Below, piece after piece: positions 1 through 12,302 of a DNA stretch of 64,000 nucleotides (position 1 is the first letter of the stretch; each line of letters opens with the position of its first letter). The position numbers were made by a program, and so were the translations under genes. The stretch comes from Symsagittifera roscoffensis. Lineage: Eukaryota; Xenacoelomorpha; Acoela; Convolutidae. The notes below the pieces were generated by a model. It saw only the letters and a program-made list of their open reading frames with translations, was not told the DNA's origin and did no database searches. The stretch lies in assembly GCF_963678635.1 (NCBI RefSeq), contig NC_087063.1, positions 22,328,701-22,392,700 of the forward strand. Reading direction: 5' to 3'.

Positions 1-135
1 GAATGGCACATACTCCGCGGAAAGTCCCCATCAATGTCCTCATTGATCGCGTAACAGCGGGTTATCGTCAAGTAGCGTCCAGTTCTCTATAATCAACCTT
101 ACAAATCGCATTAGAAGATGACACTTATCTACCAA
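1..135. repeat. Direct repeat of the 3' end of a diverged giant-element family (copy 1)
   Basis: This segment is repeated almost exactly at about 2070-2205. The repeat contains the sequence tggcacatactccgcggaaa, which corresponds to the purine-rich tract/LTR junction of the intact giant element at 14411-14425 (catactccccggacag). I read it as the internal end of a second, diverged element family, directly next to its 3' LTR. The element continues off the left edge of the window or was broken here. Confidence 0.6.
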
Positions 136-849
136 TTGATTAGCTCTATTCAACGATCTGAAATAAAAAAGAGAAAATCTTTCTCAAATAGCAAAGAAAA
201 CCACTTTTTCGCAAAACAGTTTGAATTTAGGAAAAAATATTAAAAACATCAAAGTATTGTACCCAAATATTTTGCATAGAAAAACCCTATTTTTTTGATA
301 ACCGATTTGTTCTATGATAAAACTTGAAAATTTCAAAATTTCAACAGTTGAGTGACTTCAAAGGAAAAATTTAATTTTTTATTTTACGATTCTCTCCATA
401 AAAAATTTTCTAAGAAGAACTTTTTTGGAAGCTGATTTGTCTTTAAAATAACATGAAATAATTCAGATTTTTATTGCTTGAATAGCTTGCTTAGAAAAAA
501 TCAAAATTTTTGTGATTTGATTCAATCTGCGAATTTATATGAAGTTTTGCCTAGCTTGCTTAGAAAATCTTAAATTTGTTATAAACGGACTTGGTCTATG
601 AAAAGCTTTAAAAGTTTTATAGCTTGAATAGCGTGCTCAAAAAAAAACAAAGGCTTTTCGTGAACCGATTCGGTCTAAGAAACAATTTGACGCGTTTTAT
701 GACGTAAGCCAAAAAGCTAGCATACGAAAACTTTTTTTTTTGCAAAAAAGTTCGATCATCCAAATATCGTGAAATACTTAAAAGTTCCATCTCGTGATTG
801 GCTCCAAAAGAAAAAAAATTGAAATATTTCTTATCCGGCTGTGCTCATG
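136..849. other. AT-rich unassigned stretch with degenerate repeats
   Basis: No gene seen. Phrases such as agcttgcttagaaaa and variants of gaaccgatttggtctatga recur at irregular spacing of roughly 60-120 bp, which suggests a decayed tandem repeat. A related phrase recurs near 1085-1115. Confidence 0.35.
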
Positions 850-1020
850 AAATAATGTGCCATTCCCCCGGACTGGCACATTCGAACCTTCAGTCGCGCG
901 CCGAAAAAAACGGTAAAGGCGTTAGTACCGGAATTATGACGAAAAGAAGGCTCAGATTGTTTTAGAAATTCAAGTTTGCAAAATTTTGATTTGGATAAGA
1001 ACATTTCTGAGAAAAGCAAA
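850..1020 (+). mobile_element. Inverted LTR-end fragment of the diverged family
   Basis: The sequence gtgccattcccccggactggcac at 858-882 is the reverse complement, with minor changes, of the LTR terminus at about 2055-2080 (tgtgccaatccgggggagtggcaca). The following bases lack coding potential. It appears to be an LTR end lying in the opposite orientation to the other family-2 pieces. Confidence 0.4.
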
Positions 1021-1159
1021 AAAAAACGGCCATTTTGACCAGTTCGCTGTGTGAAGTAAAATGAAATGTTTCAAAAATTCATCGCTTAATTAGCTTACTA
1101 AGAAAAACTTTAATTTTTCGCTCTATCAAACAACGTGAATTTCACTCTAATTTCCAATA

Positions 1160-1890
1160 CTCACTATAACAGCCAAGATTGTTTCACTGCCTAAACCTCT
1201 TCCTCAAGGGTCAAGACCGCGCAAGACAGATCTCGAGCAGAGAATAAAGCTAATCAGCAGCAAGCTCGATGAGGGAAATGTAAAAATAGGAATAAGGCTG
1301 GCTGCTTCAGATTACAAGATTGCACCTTTTTTGATTCCCAATTATGGAAACTTTGTAACTAAGCAACCAAAAAGTACTGATATAAATGCCCCAAACCTAG
1401 AAAATGTCTATAGTTTTTCGTTATTGAGATCGAATTGTTAAAAGAATAATGTCATTTCCAAATGGTTTGGGAGCCGAACTGGACAAGATTTTTCCCCAAG
1501 TTTTCGAAGATTTATTATTAAATCAAACACCAATGCGGGCCTCATTTTCTTAAAATCGCTTACCAAGCTCCTAAATCTTATAGGTGAAGGTAAAGTACGC
1601 AAACAGCTAAGACCTTCCTTTTTTACAGCAAAACTTATTGCCCTCGTAAAAATAGATGCATGTTTGCGACAAATTGCCATCGGCAACACGCTCAGACGCA
1701 TCGCGTCTAAATGCGCAGGAAGCAAGGCTCTCTTAGAGCGACAAAAATTTTATGGAAATTTTCAAGTTAAATGTGGTACCAAACGAGGAGCTGAAATTGC
1801 TGCACATTCCTTTAGAAATTTGATAGAGCGTGTTGACAACCCGAAGTGCTCAGTTTTAATTAAATTAGATTTTAGTGGTATGTATTTTGT
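1160..1890 (+). pseudogene. Relic of a non-LTR reverse transcriptase (fingers/palm region)
   Basis: The + strand reads as a decayed reverse transcriptase. Its best-preserved block, at about 1664-1880, holds RQIAIGNTLRRIASKCAGSK, CGTKRGAEIAAHSFRN and VLIKLDFSG. These match the RPIAvGN.lRRl.aK, GtkgGcEaavHa and lLkLDFkNAFN blocks typical of a LINE-like RT family common in invertebrates. Upstream the homologous frame is interrupted by stops and shifts. It ends abruptly at about 1885, where LTR-derived DNA begins. The C-terminal part of the same family is seen again at 11.8-12.3, 39.1-40.8 and 47.2-47.8 kb. Non-functional. Confidence 0.65.
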
Positions 1891-2072
1891 CACTTTTCAG
1901 TCAAAATTGGCCATTTTTTCGCATTTCTCAGAAATAAAACGTCGCAATTCGAATTTTTGAAAAATAAAAAGTTCCAGAATATTCTAGCCTCCTTTTCAAC
2001 CGTACACAGTCACTAAGGCCTCTGACGTCTGTTTCGTGCTACGACGGAAGGCTCCGCTGTGCCAATCCGGGG
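1885..2072 (-). mobile_element. Truncated LTR (U3 end) of the diverged family
   Basis: The bases from tcagtcaaaattggccat through ctaaggcctctgacgtctgt are shared with 9605-9755 and, more distantly, with the right-hand end of the intact element's LTR at about 14200-14330 (agccaaaatggccg, ccagaatcttctagcctt). Only the terminal ~190 bp of the LTR are left. The rest was replaced by the reverse-transcriptase relic. Confidence 0.6.
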
Positions 2073-2205
2073 GAGTGGCACATACTCCGCGGAAAATCCC
2101 CATCAATGTCCTCATTGATCGCGTAACAGCGGGTTATCGTCAAGTAGCGTTCCAGTTCTCTATAATCAACCTTACAAATCGCGTTAGAAGATGACACTTA
2201 TCTAC
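2070..2205 (-). repeat. Direct repeat of the 3' end of the diverged family (copy 2)
   Basis: Near-identical to positions 1-135. It sits between the truncated LTR and the 3' non-coding region of the ORF5 relic. It is homologous to 14405-14520 next to the intact 3' LTR: both contain catactcc followed by tcaatgtcctcattga. Confidence 0.65.
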
Positions 2206-2840
2206 TCCACCTCAACTCACCGCGTTTCACAAATAGCATCATCTACAACTCACTGCCTTTCAACATTTTCACAAAATTTGCACTGTGAGGAGTGTCCTAG
2301 ATAAATTTCTTCTCTGACTACTTACGTCATCTCGCCAAAAAATTCTTTTTCGCACTTGCTTGATTAAACATTTTGGACGTGGCACGGCCACGCACCCATT
2401 AAAATTAAACGAATGTCACTCACCAAGTGTAATCAGTTATTTATGCTGTCGTCCTCAATATTAAAACCAAAAAACTCTGTGGCTAGGAAAAGTTATGAAG
2501 TACTCACCCTCTTAGAGCGAGCGTACCCAAACCTACCAGGTCGCCACACAGTGAACACGTGTCTTACACAGGCTAAAAACTTCAGTCGGGATTAAATAGG
2601 TAAATATACTCACTTATGCTCTCTATATATATGCTAATAGCATCAACTAAAATTTTCATAGCCATTTAGCGATTGCAACAATTTACCAATTCTCAAAGCC
2701 TGGCTTAACCAAACTACAGCAAAACAAAAAGTTTAACAGTTTCATTAATCAAACTTAGTTGATTGGTATAAGTTTTAGCGCACAAAGACAATTAAGTTTT
2801 TCTCCTTCTCTCTTCACTCTCACTCCATTTCGTGTTACAT
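2206..2840 (-). other. 3' non-coding region of the relic element
   Basis: No gene. It lies where the 3' untranslated region of ORF5 should be, and short blocks resemble 14520-15180 of the intact element, for example the stretches around agtcctagataaa and actttgtggttag-like sequence. Confidence 0.45.
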
Positions 2841-5800
2841 CTTCGTCTTCACTCCATTGCTTCTTGTCCTTGTTCTTCTGTCTCGCTGTCTTCTAGGACT
2901 TTCTCCAGCATGTCCACGGAGTTGCGGGCCGTGCCCCAACTCTCCTACTCTAACAGCCTCGGTTCACAACAAGGTAGTAAGTCCACATTCACCTTTTGAT
3001 CCCGGTTCCTGCAAAAGCTGTTGTGCAGAAACAGGCTCACATTCCGTTCTAGGTCAGCTTGTAAGACCTCTCACTTTTCGGCTTCAGTAACACAAGGCGC
3101 TCCAGCTACTCGCTTCACCGCCGTGGTAACAGCGTTTCTGTGCGTTAGGAATGCTCTCTTATAGGCTCCCGGTCCTATATCTAGCTGGAAGGGTTGATAG
3201 GTTTCCGTGTTCCTAGACAAATGACGCTTCGCGCGATCATACATCCATGACGTCATCACTGCACGGAACCAAGGCATCAACCTTTTCCTTGACCATATCA
3301 TCTCAATGGCTTTGGGTATCCTCAGAACCTTGCAGGTGGTTCGGAAAAGATCTAAGTTGTTGTTCATCTTCACGTTGCTTAGTTGCTCAGGTGTCGGCAC
3401 GGCCGTCTCCTGCTCATTCGTTACCTTCTATCCATCCCACCGCCAGCATGGCACTAACCACCACAATTGAAACTGGTTGATTTTGGTCGGGCAACCCCGT
3501 GGACTACAACACCTCCACGTCCCACACTAACACCAGATTACCGCGTTTGGGGTACCATAACGTCTGCGCCAGGCAGTGACAGGGATACTCCCCATGGGTC
3601 ATCAAGATTTTCCTTCGGATCCGGTACCCTGAAGCTCCCAGCAACGGTTCCACTTCTGTCATTATCCTGTGTACGTCATCTTTTTCATCCATGGTGGGGA
3701 ATTCTGTGGGTAACGCTCCGCTCGCCTTCTTCTTCTGGAATTCATTCACATTACCCTCACTCAACCTCTTGAACTCTTCGCCCACTACGTCCTGCAAATC
3801 GCCTTCAAATCTCTTTGGTACGGCCCGAACGATCTTCGTTTTAAATCATATGACCTCTCCGACATCCTGGCGAATCTCACGCACTTTGGCACAGAGAAGA
3901 GTTGGTCGACCAACACCTGCTGCGTCTTCGCGTCCATCACCACGATGTGCGTAGGGTACCTACTATTGCAATATGGTGCGGAGCTCGAACCCACCAGTTA
4001 ATTCGAACCAGTAGGTCTATGATAGGCCTCACTGTCTTTCACATTCATCTCGTTCTCTAGAGCCTCTCGCCAACCTCCAATCTTCTGCTCATTCTGCAAT
4101 GCTCCAGGGAAGACTTCCACATTTAGGGAGGAAACTAGCCCATGGGCACGCTCCAGGCGTTCCAATGATTCGATCGAGCTTGTCATACTGTAAAATCCCA
4201 AGGCAGAGATCAAATTTACTTCCGTTACTCCGTGACAGTCCGCAATCAACTCCATTTCACTTTTGTCCGACATGCTTAGCCTCCCATACAATTGAGCTAG
4301 TTGGCGATGTTGCTCACTCAGCGTGTTCAAACAATGCCCCAAATTACACACGTGTCCGTCCATTCCACTACTGTAGGCTAGACCCTGTGTTAATCAATCA
4401 CTGGAGGGATTTCCCTCAGACGGTCCCGTGGATGATCCACTCTTCTGCTTCGTAATTCTCAGGGTCAGCAGATGAAGTATCATGGCCAAATCGTGTAGAC
4501 TCGCGTCATCATCCGAATCCAATGCGACATCTGCCGTCATATCCTAGATTAAACCGACGTTTGGATGTGGACACCAGGAAGGCTTCATGAGCTCCCACAT
4601 GGTTATTAAGCTCGTCTTCAAGGGGCCATCCCAAGAACCACAATCAAAGCTCACTTGCCCCTTTAGCTCGGGATTCGAGGGTTCGACCACTCCTCCAAAA
4701 TGATTGCCAGCTATGGTTGTTCCACCATCAACATGCCAGTTTTCTTGACTCGCTCGACCCAGAAATCAGGTACCATAAACTGCTCAGAGTCAAAGTATGC
4801 TTCCCTGGCTTCCTCGTCCACGAAGGGACTGAACGCCATCCCTGGTTTGCCTGACACATATTGGAATGACTTCAACTTCCCCAAATTTGCATAGTCCTTC
4901 CGTCCCCTGACTGCTTCAATTGACTGCCGGCTCAATTTTAACTCCTTGTTGAAATATCTTCTCACTTCCTCCAACCTGCGATAGCTTTCCATGTCGTTCA
5001 ACTCTTTATTTGGTATGAGCAGCGGCATGTCCTGATATAGCTCCAGGAGTGCGCTCAGAAAGTTTTGTTCACGGACAACTCCCCCTTGCCAAATGGTTTT
5101 TATGCATTCTTCCAACACAGTAGTAGAGATACGATCCACCAGGAACCTCACAAAGGAAAGGGCATCTATCGCCGAATTGTCTTTACTAATCACAACTCGC
5201 AGGGCTTCCATCAATTCCAGTTCCTGCTCCTTTGGTTTCGAGTCATTGCTGGCCTCATATTCCGATTTCTTGATTCCCATTACGCACCAGGCCAGTCGTA
5301 CTTGCACAGTTCTTGCACAGGGATAGGTCAGGTATGCTGCCACCGTAGCAGGTGCCTGTATCGTCTCGTCAAAGTATCTTTGGAGTGCCGCCCTCCACAA
5401 AATTTCCAACAGTTTTCCAGCCCGATTTCATTTGCCTCCGAGAACATCACAGAGCCGTTTTCCTTTCGATTCAAATTGGAGGTCTCCGTCAGTTCTTTCA
5501 AATACTCTTGCATGGCGGGCTTCTCGCTCCAGGCCATCAAGTGCCCTCTCGCTGAGCTCCTCGCCTTGAGCATCTCCACAATAACCTCCTGCGGGATCTC
5601 CCATGTGGACTGAGTCGGGCACTGTGATCCGACTGTAGTCGACCACACCGAGTTGCCCCTCCAGTTTCATCCGGGCCATGTTGTTCCTTGAGGGCTTGTA
5701 ATCGTCGAGTCCTCCAGATCCACACTGACTGATGACTTCCATTTCGAGCTTTGTGTCCGACAAGGTCCGTGCGCTTTTCTTCGACCTTGTGGCTGTTGAG

Positions 5801-8282
5801 GTCAAACCTGCTAATAGCATAGGGGGTATCAGGTTTTCTTTCTCTCCCCCGGCCAACGCTGCACCATCTCCTTGTCCACTCTCACTTGGACGAGATACTT
5901 TTGCCAACGAGGCCACTATTGCATTAGCCTTCGACTTCACCGCTTTCTGATTCATGGACTTGCAATCTCCTCAGCCCTTTCTTGGCTCACCTGACAGGTG
6001 GTCTTCTCACAACCTGATTTTCATCGGCACTGTCCTCCGAAGCTGGCTCTGTCAGAACGTCAGACTCTACGGAGCTCATTAGCTTCCCTAGAACCTCGCG
6101 AATGATGGGCTGATTCAACCCCACCTTCATTACGGACTGCGTCCCGTACCTGCGTATCACGTCCCATGTCCTGTCCATGAAGGTCACTCGGTTCCAGGTC
6201 ACTCCTGCTTTTCGTTCAAGTTCACTGTGGTATCTCTCCCACTCCTCTTCAGGCAACGTACTCAGGCAGGATACCCTCTTAGTCTCGTCGATTCTTCTCC
6301 TCCTTGGTGACTCATGGAGAAGTTTCTGTACGTCCTTTCTTCGGTAATCCATTGTCAGGCCTATCCGACCCACTGGGGACAAGCTGGCTGGCCCCTCTCG
6401 TAGGGAACATGAAAGACGATGGTGTCATCAGCAATAGATTTCCATCGACTTCCCCGTCGTCGTCTTCACTGAACTGATATTCCAGCAAGTCTCTCTTCAA
6501 CGCTCCTAAGTACAATCCATTTGACTTGTCTCCCTTTCCCTCCAAATGATCGTCATCCTGATCTATCTGCTCATCATCGTTTGTGTCTGGTCTCGGCCCA
6601 GGTCCTGAAGGATTGTCGCATATCAATGCCCGAGTCCGGCCGCGCCGGTACGGTCAGAACCCCTGCGCGATAAAATAACTCGTCGTTCACCAGGAATTCC
6701 ACTGATTCGTCGCCATATGGCGCCAGCTCGTCGACCGTCATGTACGTGCCTCCTCTGCACTCCTTTGCGGCTTCTAATAGTATCACTTTCACTTATCCTG
6801 GCCATTTCAATTGTGACCAATCATCGGCTGGTGTGCACACATAATTCCACAAGTCAGCGGAAACCACAGAACTCCTGGAAAGTGGTGGCTTGATCTTCTT
6901 CCGGATCCATGCATCAGGAAACGTGAAGTCAAACGTGTGCATGGCTGCAACGTTCCAGCTGATGAAGCGCGGTTCAATCCCTTCACTCCATTTCCGCATT
7001 TTTCTTCCACGTCACGAGCCGCTCCGATGCGAGGAGCAATGGCGGGAGACGTGACTCCCAACAACATACTCCTTATTGGTGGATATCGGTGGCATTGGTC
7101 CGGCAGCGGCCTGGAACTGGAAAGTCTTACTTGCTGGTTCTCCTTGATGTGTGCATATGCTTCCGGCCAAATTGGGACCCGCATCGCCTCTCCTGAATTT
7201 TTCATCCTTGGTCGCAGATTCCAAAGCTCAGCATTAAACTGGACATGAGAAAGGTCCTCGCCGACATTCTGCATTTGAAATTGTTGTTGAAGTTCATCAA
7301 CATCCATCCCGGTTGCGCTATTCTTCCGAATAACCTGTCGTCGCTGGCCAATCCTCTCAACTCTTTCTGTTCCACTCAATTCGGCACGGAACAATCCGCA
7401 ACGGAGACTAAGTTAACACACAACACCGAGTTCCTGTATGCCTTCACTTGCACGTCTGGGAACTCGTATGATATCACCGGTCCGTACACCACCGTGACGA
7501 ACTCCCTTAGTCCATGGACCAGATCCAGCGGATTGATCCGCATCATCACAGCCAGATCTGTCAGCAAAGGCATGCGACAATACTGTTTGCACTCACTCAC
7601 TCCCGTTGCCACCTTGTCCTCTCCTATGACACTCCTGTTCTGTTGCAGGAGGTACTGGAGCAAGAGCATCCTCCAATCCTTCATTTTCCGGTATGAGGCG
7701 GTTTCCAACTTCGCGTTGAATTCTCGACTCGCTCCCTGCAGTTGTTCGGGATAGCGTAAAAGCACGATCAAATCGCCCAACCGACCACATGTCATTGCGA
7801 TCAGGGTAAGGAGTCCATCCAATCTCAGGTCCGCCAACGCTTGGGTGAAGAGATTCGCAGGTCCCTTCACAAAGTTCTCGTAACCAAACGTCACATACGG
7901 TGCCAGTACCAGACCAATTGAGTTTTCGGATGTCCTTGACGAAGCTCGCGATCAGATTCCGGGAGGCCCTTGGGTAACACGTGGACAGGAAGGATGGCGT
8001 CCATCCCACTCCCATTCCACCCAAGATAGCGTCAGATCTCTAATATTGTGCCCTCGCGGCCAAAATATCCGCTTGAAATCTATCTAGCGACATCGTGTTC
8101 AAGTCTTGCGTTAACTGTACCATCATGCCTCCGGCTAACTCCCTTTCGTTGAACAAGTTTCTCAGATATGTCTGTATTTTCTTGATTACTGCTGGCGCAT
8201 GCTCGAAAGCATCTTCTCCTAAGGTACACACTCTCGGCGATAAACACAACCATGAATTAAGTTTTAATGAAATAATACCCAA
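2840..8282 (-). pseudogene. Degraded homologue of giant-element ORF5
   Basis: A chain of minus-strand reading frames, broken about a dozen times by shifts and stops, is colinear with residues ~245 to ~2050 of the intact ORF5 (15191-21535). Very clear blocks are at 3998-4363 (MELIADCHGVTEVNLISALG against TELIADCHGGTDVNLVTALG) and 3071-3400 (RKLMPWFR-type block RKRLMPWFRA, QLDIG.GA, THRNAVTTAVKR). Others are at 4711-5409, 5428-5955, 5987-6626, 6807-7394 and 7376-8024. The N-terminal ~245 residues, including the SGNH-like region, are missing, because the frame begins right next to an LTR at 8290. By eye the level is roughly 40-60% identity in good blocks, so this is a different family, not a copy of the neighbour. 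It cannot encode a full protein, but it shows that ORF5 is a conserved part of these elements. Confidence 0.85.
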
Positions 8283-8289
8283 ACGATAC

Positions 8290-9830
8290 TAAAAATGTGT
8301 CAACGATACCCAACAGTCGTTGTGGATGTTGTCCTTGATGCCACTGTTGAGTCTGGAATACGTCGGTCAGCTTGCCACTCTACCCTCCGGTCACCGGCAA
8401 AACCAGCATTAACGTGCTTAAATACTCAAATAACACTCAAGGGAGGGTACCTAACCCGCCACCAAAACACTCAATCTTTCTATCAGAAATATTATAAATC
8501 AAGCTGAAACAACACCAAATAGGAAGGTCAGATCGTATCTCGTCCGGAAAAAACATTTAAACTGTCACTTTATGTTTTTTATTGTTTTTGGTATTTTTTT
8601 GGATTTTTTACTGTTTTTTGTACTTTTTTGTTTTCAGCTAAATTTGTTTTTAGCTTTTTCTTGGTTATACACCTATTTTTTTTGGTTTTACGCTTTCTCT
8701 TTGATTGTTTTTGGTCCCGGGACCTTGGGATAAGCGGGCTCTACACTTCCCACCTAACCCTCCGGTCCCGCAATTTTCGTTCTTAACTAAGTTAAAAAGC
8801 TAAATAGTACTAGGCGGAGGGTCGACACCTTCCCCCTAGTACAACAAAGGTCATTAAATCCTCGAACTCGGGCATACGCCCGGAGCGGAGGGTTCGTCGC
8901 TGAAACTATGCTGATCATGATGGTCTTATGCCTTTGACGGGCCCACCCAGGAGCGCCATAAAAACGTCTATGTAACATTCGCCCAAATATTACACAATGA
9001 CGGAGCGTAGAAAAAATAGCTATTGATGACTGACCGGCGTCAGTTACCTAATTTCTACTCGTTTTTCGCCGTTTCGACCTAGCCAGTTGATTTTTTGGTC
9101 CCTCTAGGGCTAAGTCTGGTCCCTCTAGGGCTAAGTAATCAAGTAGACTACATGATTGCTATTAAAAACACGGCTCGAATTTCCTATTTTACTAATTTTT
9201 TGGTGACAGTTCTTTATTAAATCCATTGGAGATGGGTTGACCCTTTCCTCTTTCTAGCTACTCATATTCTAAAATAACAAATAATACCGGTGTTAATTCA
9301 AATATTCAGGATATTAGAGTAGCTAAAAAGTCAGTTCTTTACAGTCCTTCACCATATATTGTCTCTGGGGGGCCGAGCCTCCGATTCCGTGCTTTTTCAG
9401 TAATAACGTCGTTATTACTCCCAATTTGTGGCACGGGAGTGTTTTGCTCCTTCTTTTTTTCCCCACTGAACCCTCTTTTCTGGCTAATTACTTCCGTTTA
9501 GTGTCTTATCGTGCGTGCTCGTTATGATAAGAGACTTCTTTATTTATTTATTTCTCGTTCGACTGTTTCTCGCTAAAATGGTGGTTCTTGTGTTTTTTGT
9601 CATTTTTCAGTCAAAATTGGCCATTTTTTGCATTTATCAGAAATATAAAATCGCAATTCGAATTTTCGAAAATTGAAAAGTTCCAGAATATTCTAGCCTA
9701 CTTTTCAACCATACACAATTACTAAGGCCTCTTACGTCTGTTTCGTTCAGTTTGACGAATTGGGAATGGTCAATCTGGTGTGACATGTTAATTTTTAAAT
9801 TTTTGATTTGGGCGTGAAAGACACGTAACA
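8290..9830 (-). mobile_element. LTR of the diverged giant-element family
   Basis: Same order of blocks as the intact LTR at 12646-14412. They are: cgatacccaacagtcg (8306); attaacgtgcttaaat (8409); a T-rich run (8567-8660); tttttggtc followed by the taac-taagttaaaaa block (8708-8800); caggagcgccataaaaac (8947); the block around gaccctttcc (9239); and the tcaaaattggcc to ctaaggcct end (9610-9740). It is heavily diverged. The minus-strand ORF5 relic starts at its left edge, so gag, pol, ORF3 and ORF4 were deleted. Confidence 0.7.
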
Positions 9831-9834
9831 ATTT

Positions 9835-10565
9835 TATTTTTTCGCAAAAACTGAAAAACTGCGAAAAAACTCAACAACACAGTCGTGAAGACAGATAAGT
9901 CGAACGAGAGTATAACAACAAATTGAGGTTGTGATCGGAAGTATTGCAGAAGACCATTCCAAGTTGTAACGAATGTGCCGCTACAATAGTTACAAAGCGA
10001 TTCCCGAGAACCGGGAAGGGTGTTGGGACGTCGTGACCAGCCTTCCGGAAAGAGACAAGACAGCTCTTTGTCCGGATTTAGGACTCCGGAAGGGTCTCGG
10101 GAGAGAAACGTAACTTGTTATTTTAACAACTTTTAGCTTCCCGGAATGTCTTGAGTTGAATTTAATTAATAACAAATTCATTTTCAGATTATGAGAAGCT
10201 AGGAGGGAAAGAGTTGATCCATCTCCGATGAGAATGATGACTTTCATCTACTGAACGAAAACAATCGTAGTATAATAAATAAATAGTAGCCCTGTTTTTA
10301 GGAGTGACCTCGTGGTCTGGAGATACTGAGACCCAGCCATGAGCTCACTATTTTTGCATGTAATTGAGTTAATCTGAGCGTTCTGGTCGAAACCGGAAAC
10401 AGTAACGTTTTTGTCGACCCGATGTTAAGAGGACCACACAAAGAATTGGCATTGGCAGAGACGGTGAAAAGCATGTAGAGCTGTGTTTAGACGCTGGCCA
10501 GTCGTTTTACAACCTAGCTTTTTTCGTCGATATGCACTTCCGGGCGAAGTACAATTTGAGCTCTG
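9835..10565 (+). mobile_element. Inverted LTR fragment
   Basis: This is the reverse complement of part of the giant-element LTR. The blocks gtagccctgtttttaggagt, gacctcgtggtctggagata, gctcactatttttgcatgta and gagcgttctggtcgaaaccg match the LTR at about 13640-13770 read on the other strand. It continues through agacggtgaaaa and cttccgggcgaa. It lies head to head with the minus-strand LTR at 8290-9830. Confidence 0.7.
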
Positions 10566-11242
10566 CTTTCTAGGACAGACCACGAGTACGCAGTAAAATC
10601 CAATTATGGGTCAATTTCAAAATTTATGTTCAAAAACAATCAAATCCAAATCTTGGGCTCCCTTATAGACGAATCTTTTCGAAAAGAAATGTTAAATGAA
10701 AAAATAGCTGAGTTGGAAAAGATTCTGGAAGTTATTGATAACTGAATGCGCATTATGCTATTTAGCTCCTAAAAAACTGCTTTAGCATGCCGAAACTTCT
10801 ATTTTTTTGTGTACAAGTCCTTGATTTTTGCTTGGTTGCTTGGTAATGTCTTCCGCTCGCCTAGTAGCTTTGCGCGCTTTTTTAGCCTCAGCAGTAGGAG
10901 CGAAAGCTAATTTAAGTGAGATTTTTGGTTTGGAGCACCAGCATGGAACGTACAATGATGCATTAAAATTTTGGTTAGATTCAGCATAATAAGAATTAGG
11001 TCCGGATATCGAAATCCGAAATGAAAAATTGGACGGACCTTCTGCGTAGCTTTCACGCCTTTTTCACTAAGTTTTTTAGCTATGCGCTGCATTGTCCGAG
11101 TAGCCGCAAAAAATTAGTTTTTTCTGATTAAGCTATCCAAGCAATGAAACTTGAACAGTTCCAATTTGAGCCATATCGTAAATCGTTTTTTTTATAAATG
11201 ATGTGTTTAAAATTAAACTCGATACGGGTTACGTTTCTTCAA
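10566..11242. other. Unassigned non-coding stretch
   Basis: I see no gene, RNA or clear repeat here. Short reading frames look random and have no recognisable motif. Confidence 0.4.
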
Positions 11243-11587
11243 TAAGAACACGCAACGCGACATGAGAAAACATAGATTAAAATATATTTTGAGAATGCGT
11301 TAAAATTGTAAATTCAAACAAACGTTTTCGCACATTTTGTGCATCTTCAGGTTTTAAAAATTCTAAACTATCTGTACAAAATGATTAAAGATCATAAAAA
11401 GTGTCACACACATCATTACTTCAAAATTTTAAAAATTCAACCAATCAAAACTTTACAAATATCACTGAATTTATGTAACAACTATTACGTAACATTTCAA
11501 AACATTTTGTCGCAAATTGTTAAAATATATTGTGTTACAAATAAAAAATTTCGTAGGAACTTCTTTTGTCATTTAATGTGCCGAGTA
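11243..11587 (-). repeat. Left arm of the foldback structure
   Basis: Inverted copy of 12303-12645. A few mismatches are visible (for example tttgtcgcaaattg opposite the complement of caatttgggacaa), so the two arms are not freshly duplicated. Confidence 0.8.
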
Positions 11588-11789
11588 TCCAATTTCTCAA
11601 ATTTTTCTCAAATTTCTCAAATTTTTTTGAAACTAGAATCATGTAATGTAAAAAGGTTCAATGCTCACCAGGATAAGTTCGGATCGCACTTTTTAAATAT
11701 CATACTGTGTGAAAACTAAGCTTAAAATTGTCAAATCAGCAGCTTAGAATTGCAATTGGACTCCGCCTAAATTCAAAAGTTTGTGAAAA

Positions 11790-12302
11790 CTTAGGTGCGT
11801 TTGTGGAAAAATGTAACCGAAGTTGGGTGGCATGGTCTATCTTCTCTTAAAAGAGCAGGTAGATTCTCTATGCATTCAACTTTGAATGCCTTTGTTGAGC
11901 AAAGTCTCGCCTCCACTCACATTCTTTCTATCATAGAGCCACGACACCGCCACAGGACAGATCAGAAGCAACCAGACGGTTTGACGCACGTCCCATGGGC
12001 TGTTGGTAGGCAGCTCCTGTGGAATGTAACGGTAGTTGACTCCGTAGCCCCTGGTAGAATAAGAGCAGGCTCGGTTTGTAACCCCGGAACGGCCGCGGCC
12101 GAGGCCGAAGATCGAAAATCTGACAAATATAGAGATTGAATTAATGATGGGTATATTTTTCAACCAATCGCTGGCGAAGTGCAGAATGCCGCTGGCCCTA
12201 GAGCTTTTAACAACTTGTGCGCGCGTACCGAGTAACCAGGGCTGATAGTTTTCTTAAGCAGAGAATCTCCCATTGCAATACAGATTGCGAATGCCTCTTG
12301 CG
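11790..12302 (+). pseudogene. C-terminal fragment of the non-LTR RT family (endonuclease-like tail)
   Basis: The + strand encodes LNAFVEQSLASTHILSIIEP, then RTDQKQPDGLTHVPW, WNVTVVDSVAPG and, frame-shifted, FQPIAGEVQNAAGPRAF and QIANAS. This follows the family pattern of lEP.GL.RtDGKRPDGlTliPW..G..l.WDvTv, then the f.PiAvET and QR.svAiQrgNA tail. That pattern is seen downstream of the RT in a LINE-like group whose PDG...W motif has been likened to a restriction-like nuclease core; that assignment is from memory. The RT itself is absent here. Non-functional. Confidence 0.6.
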
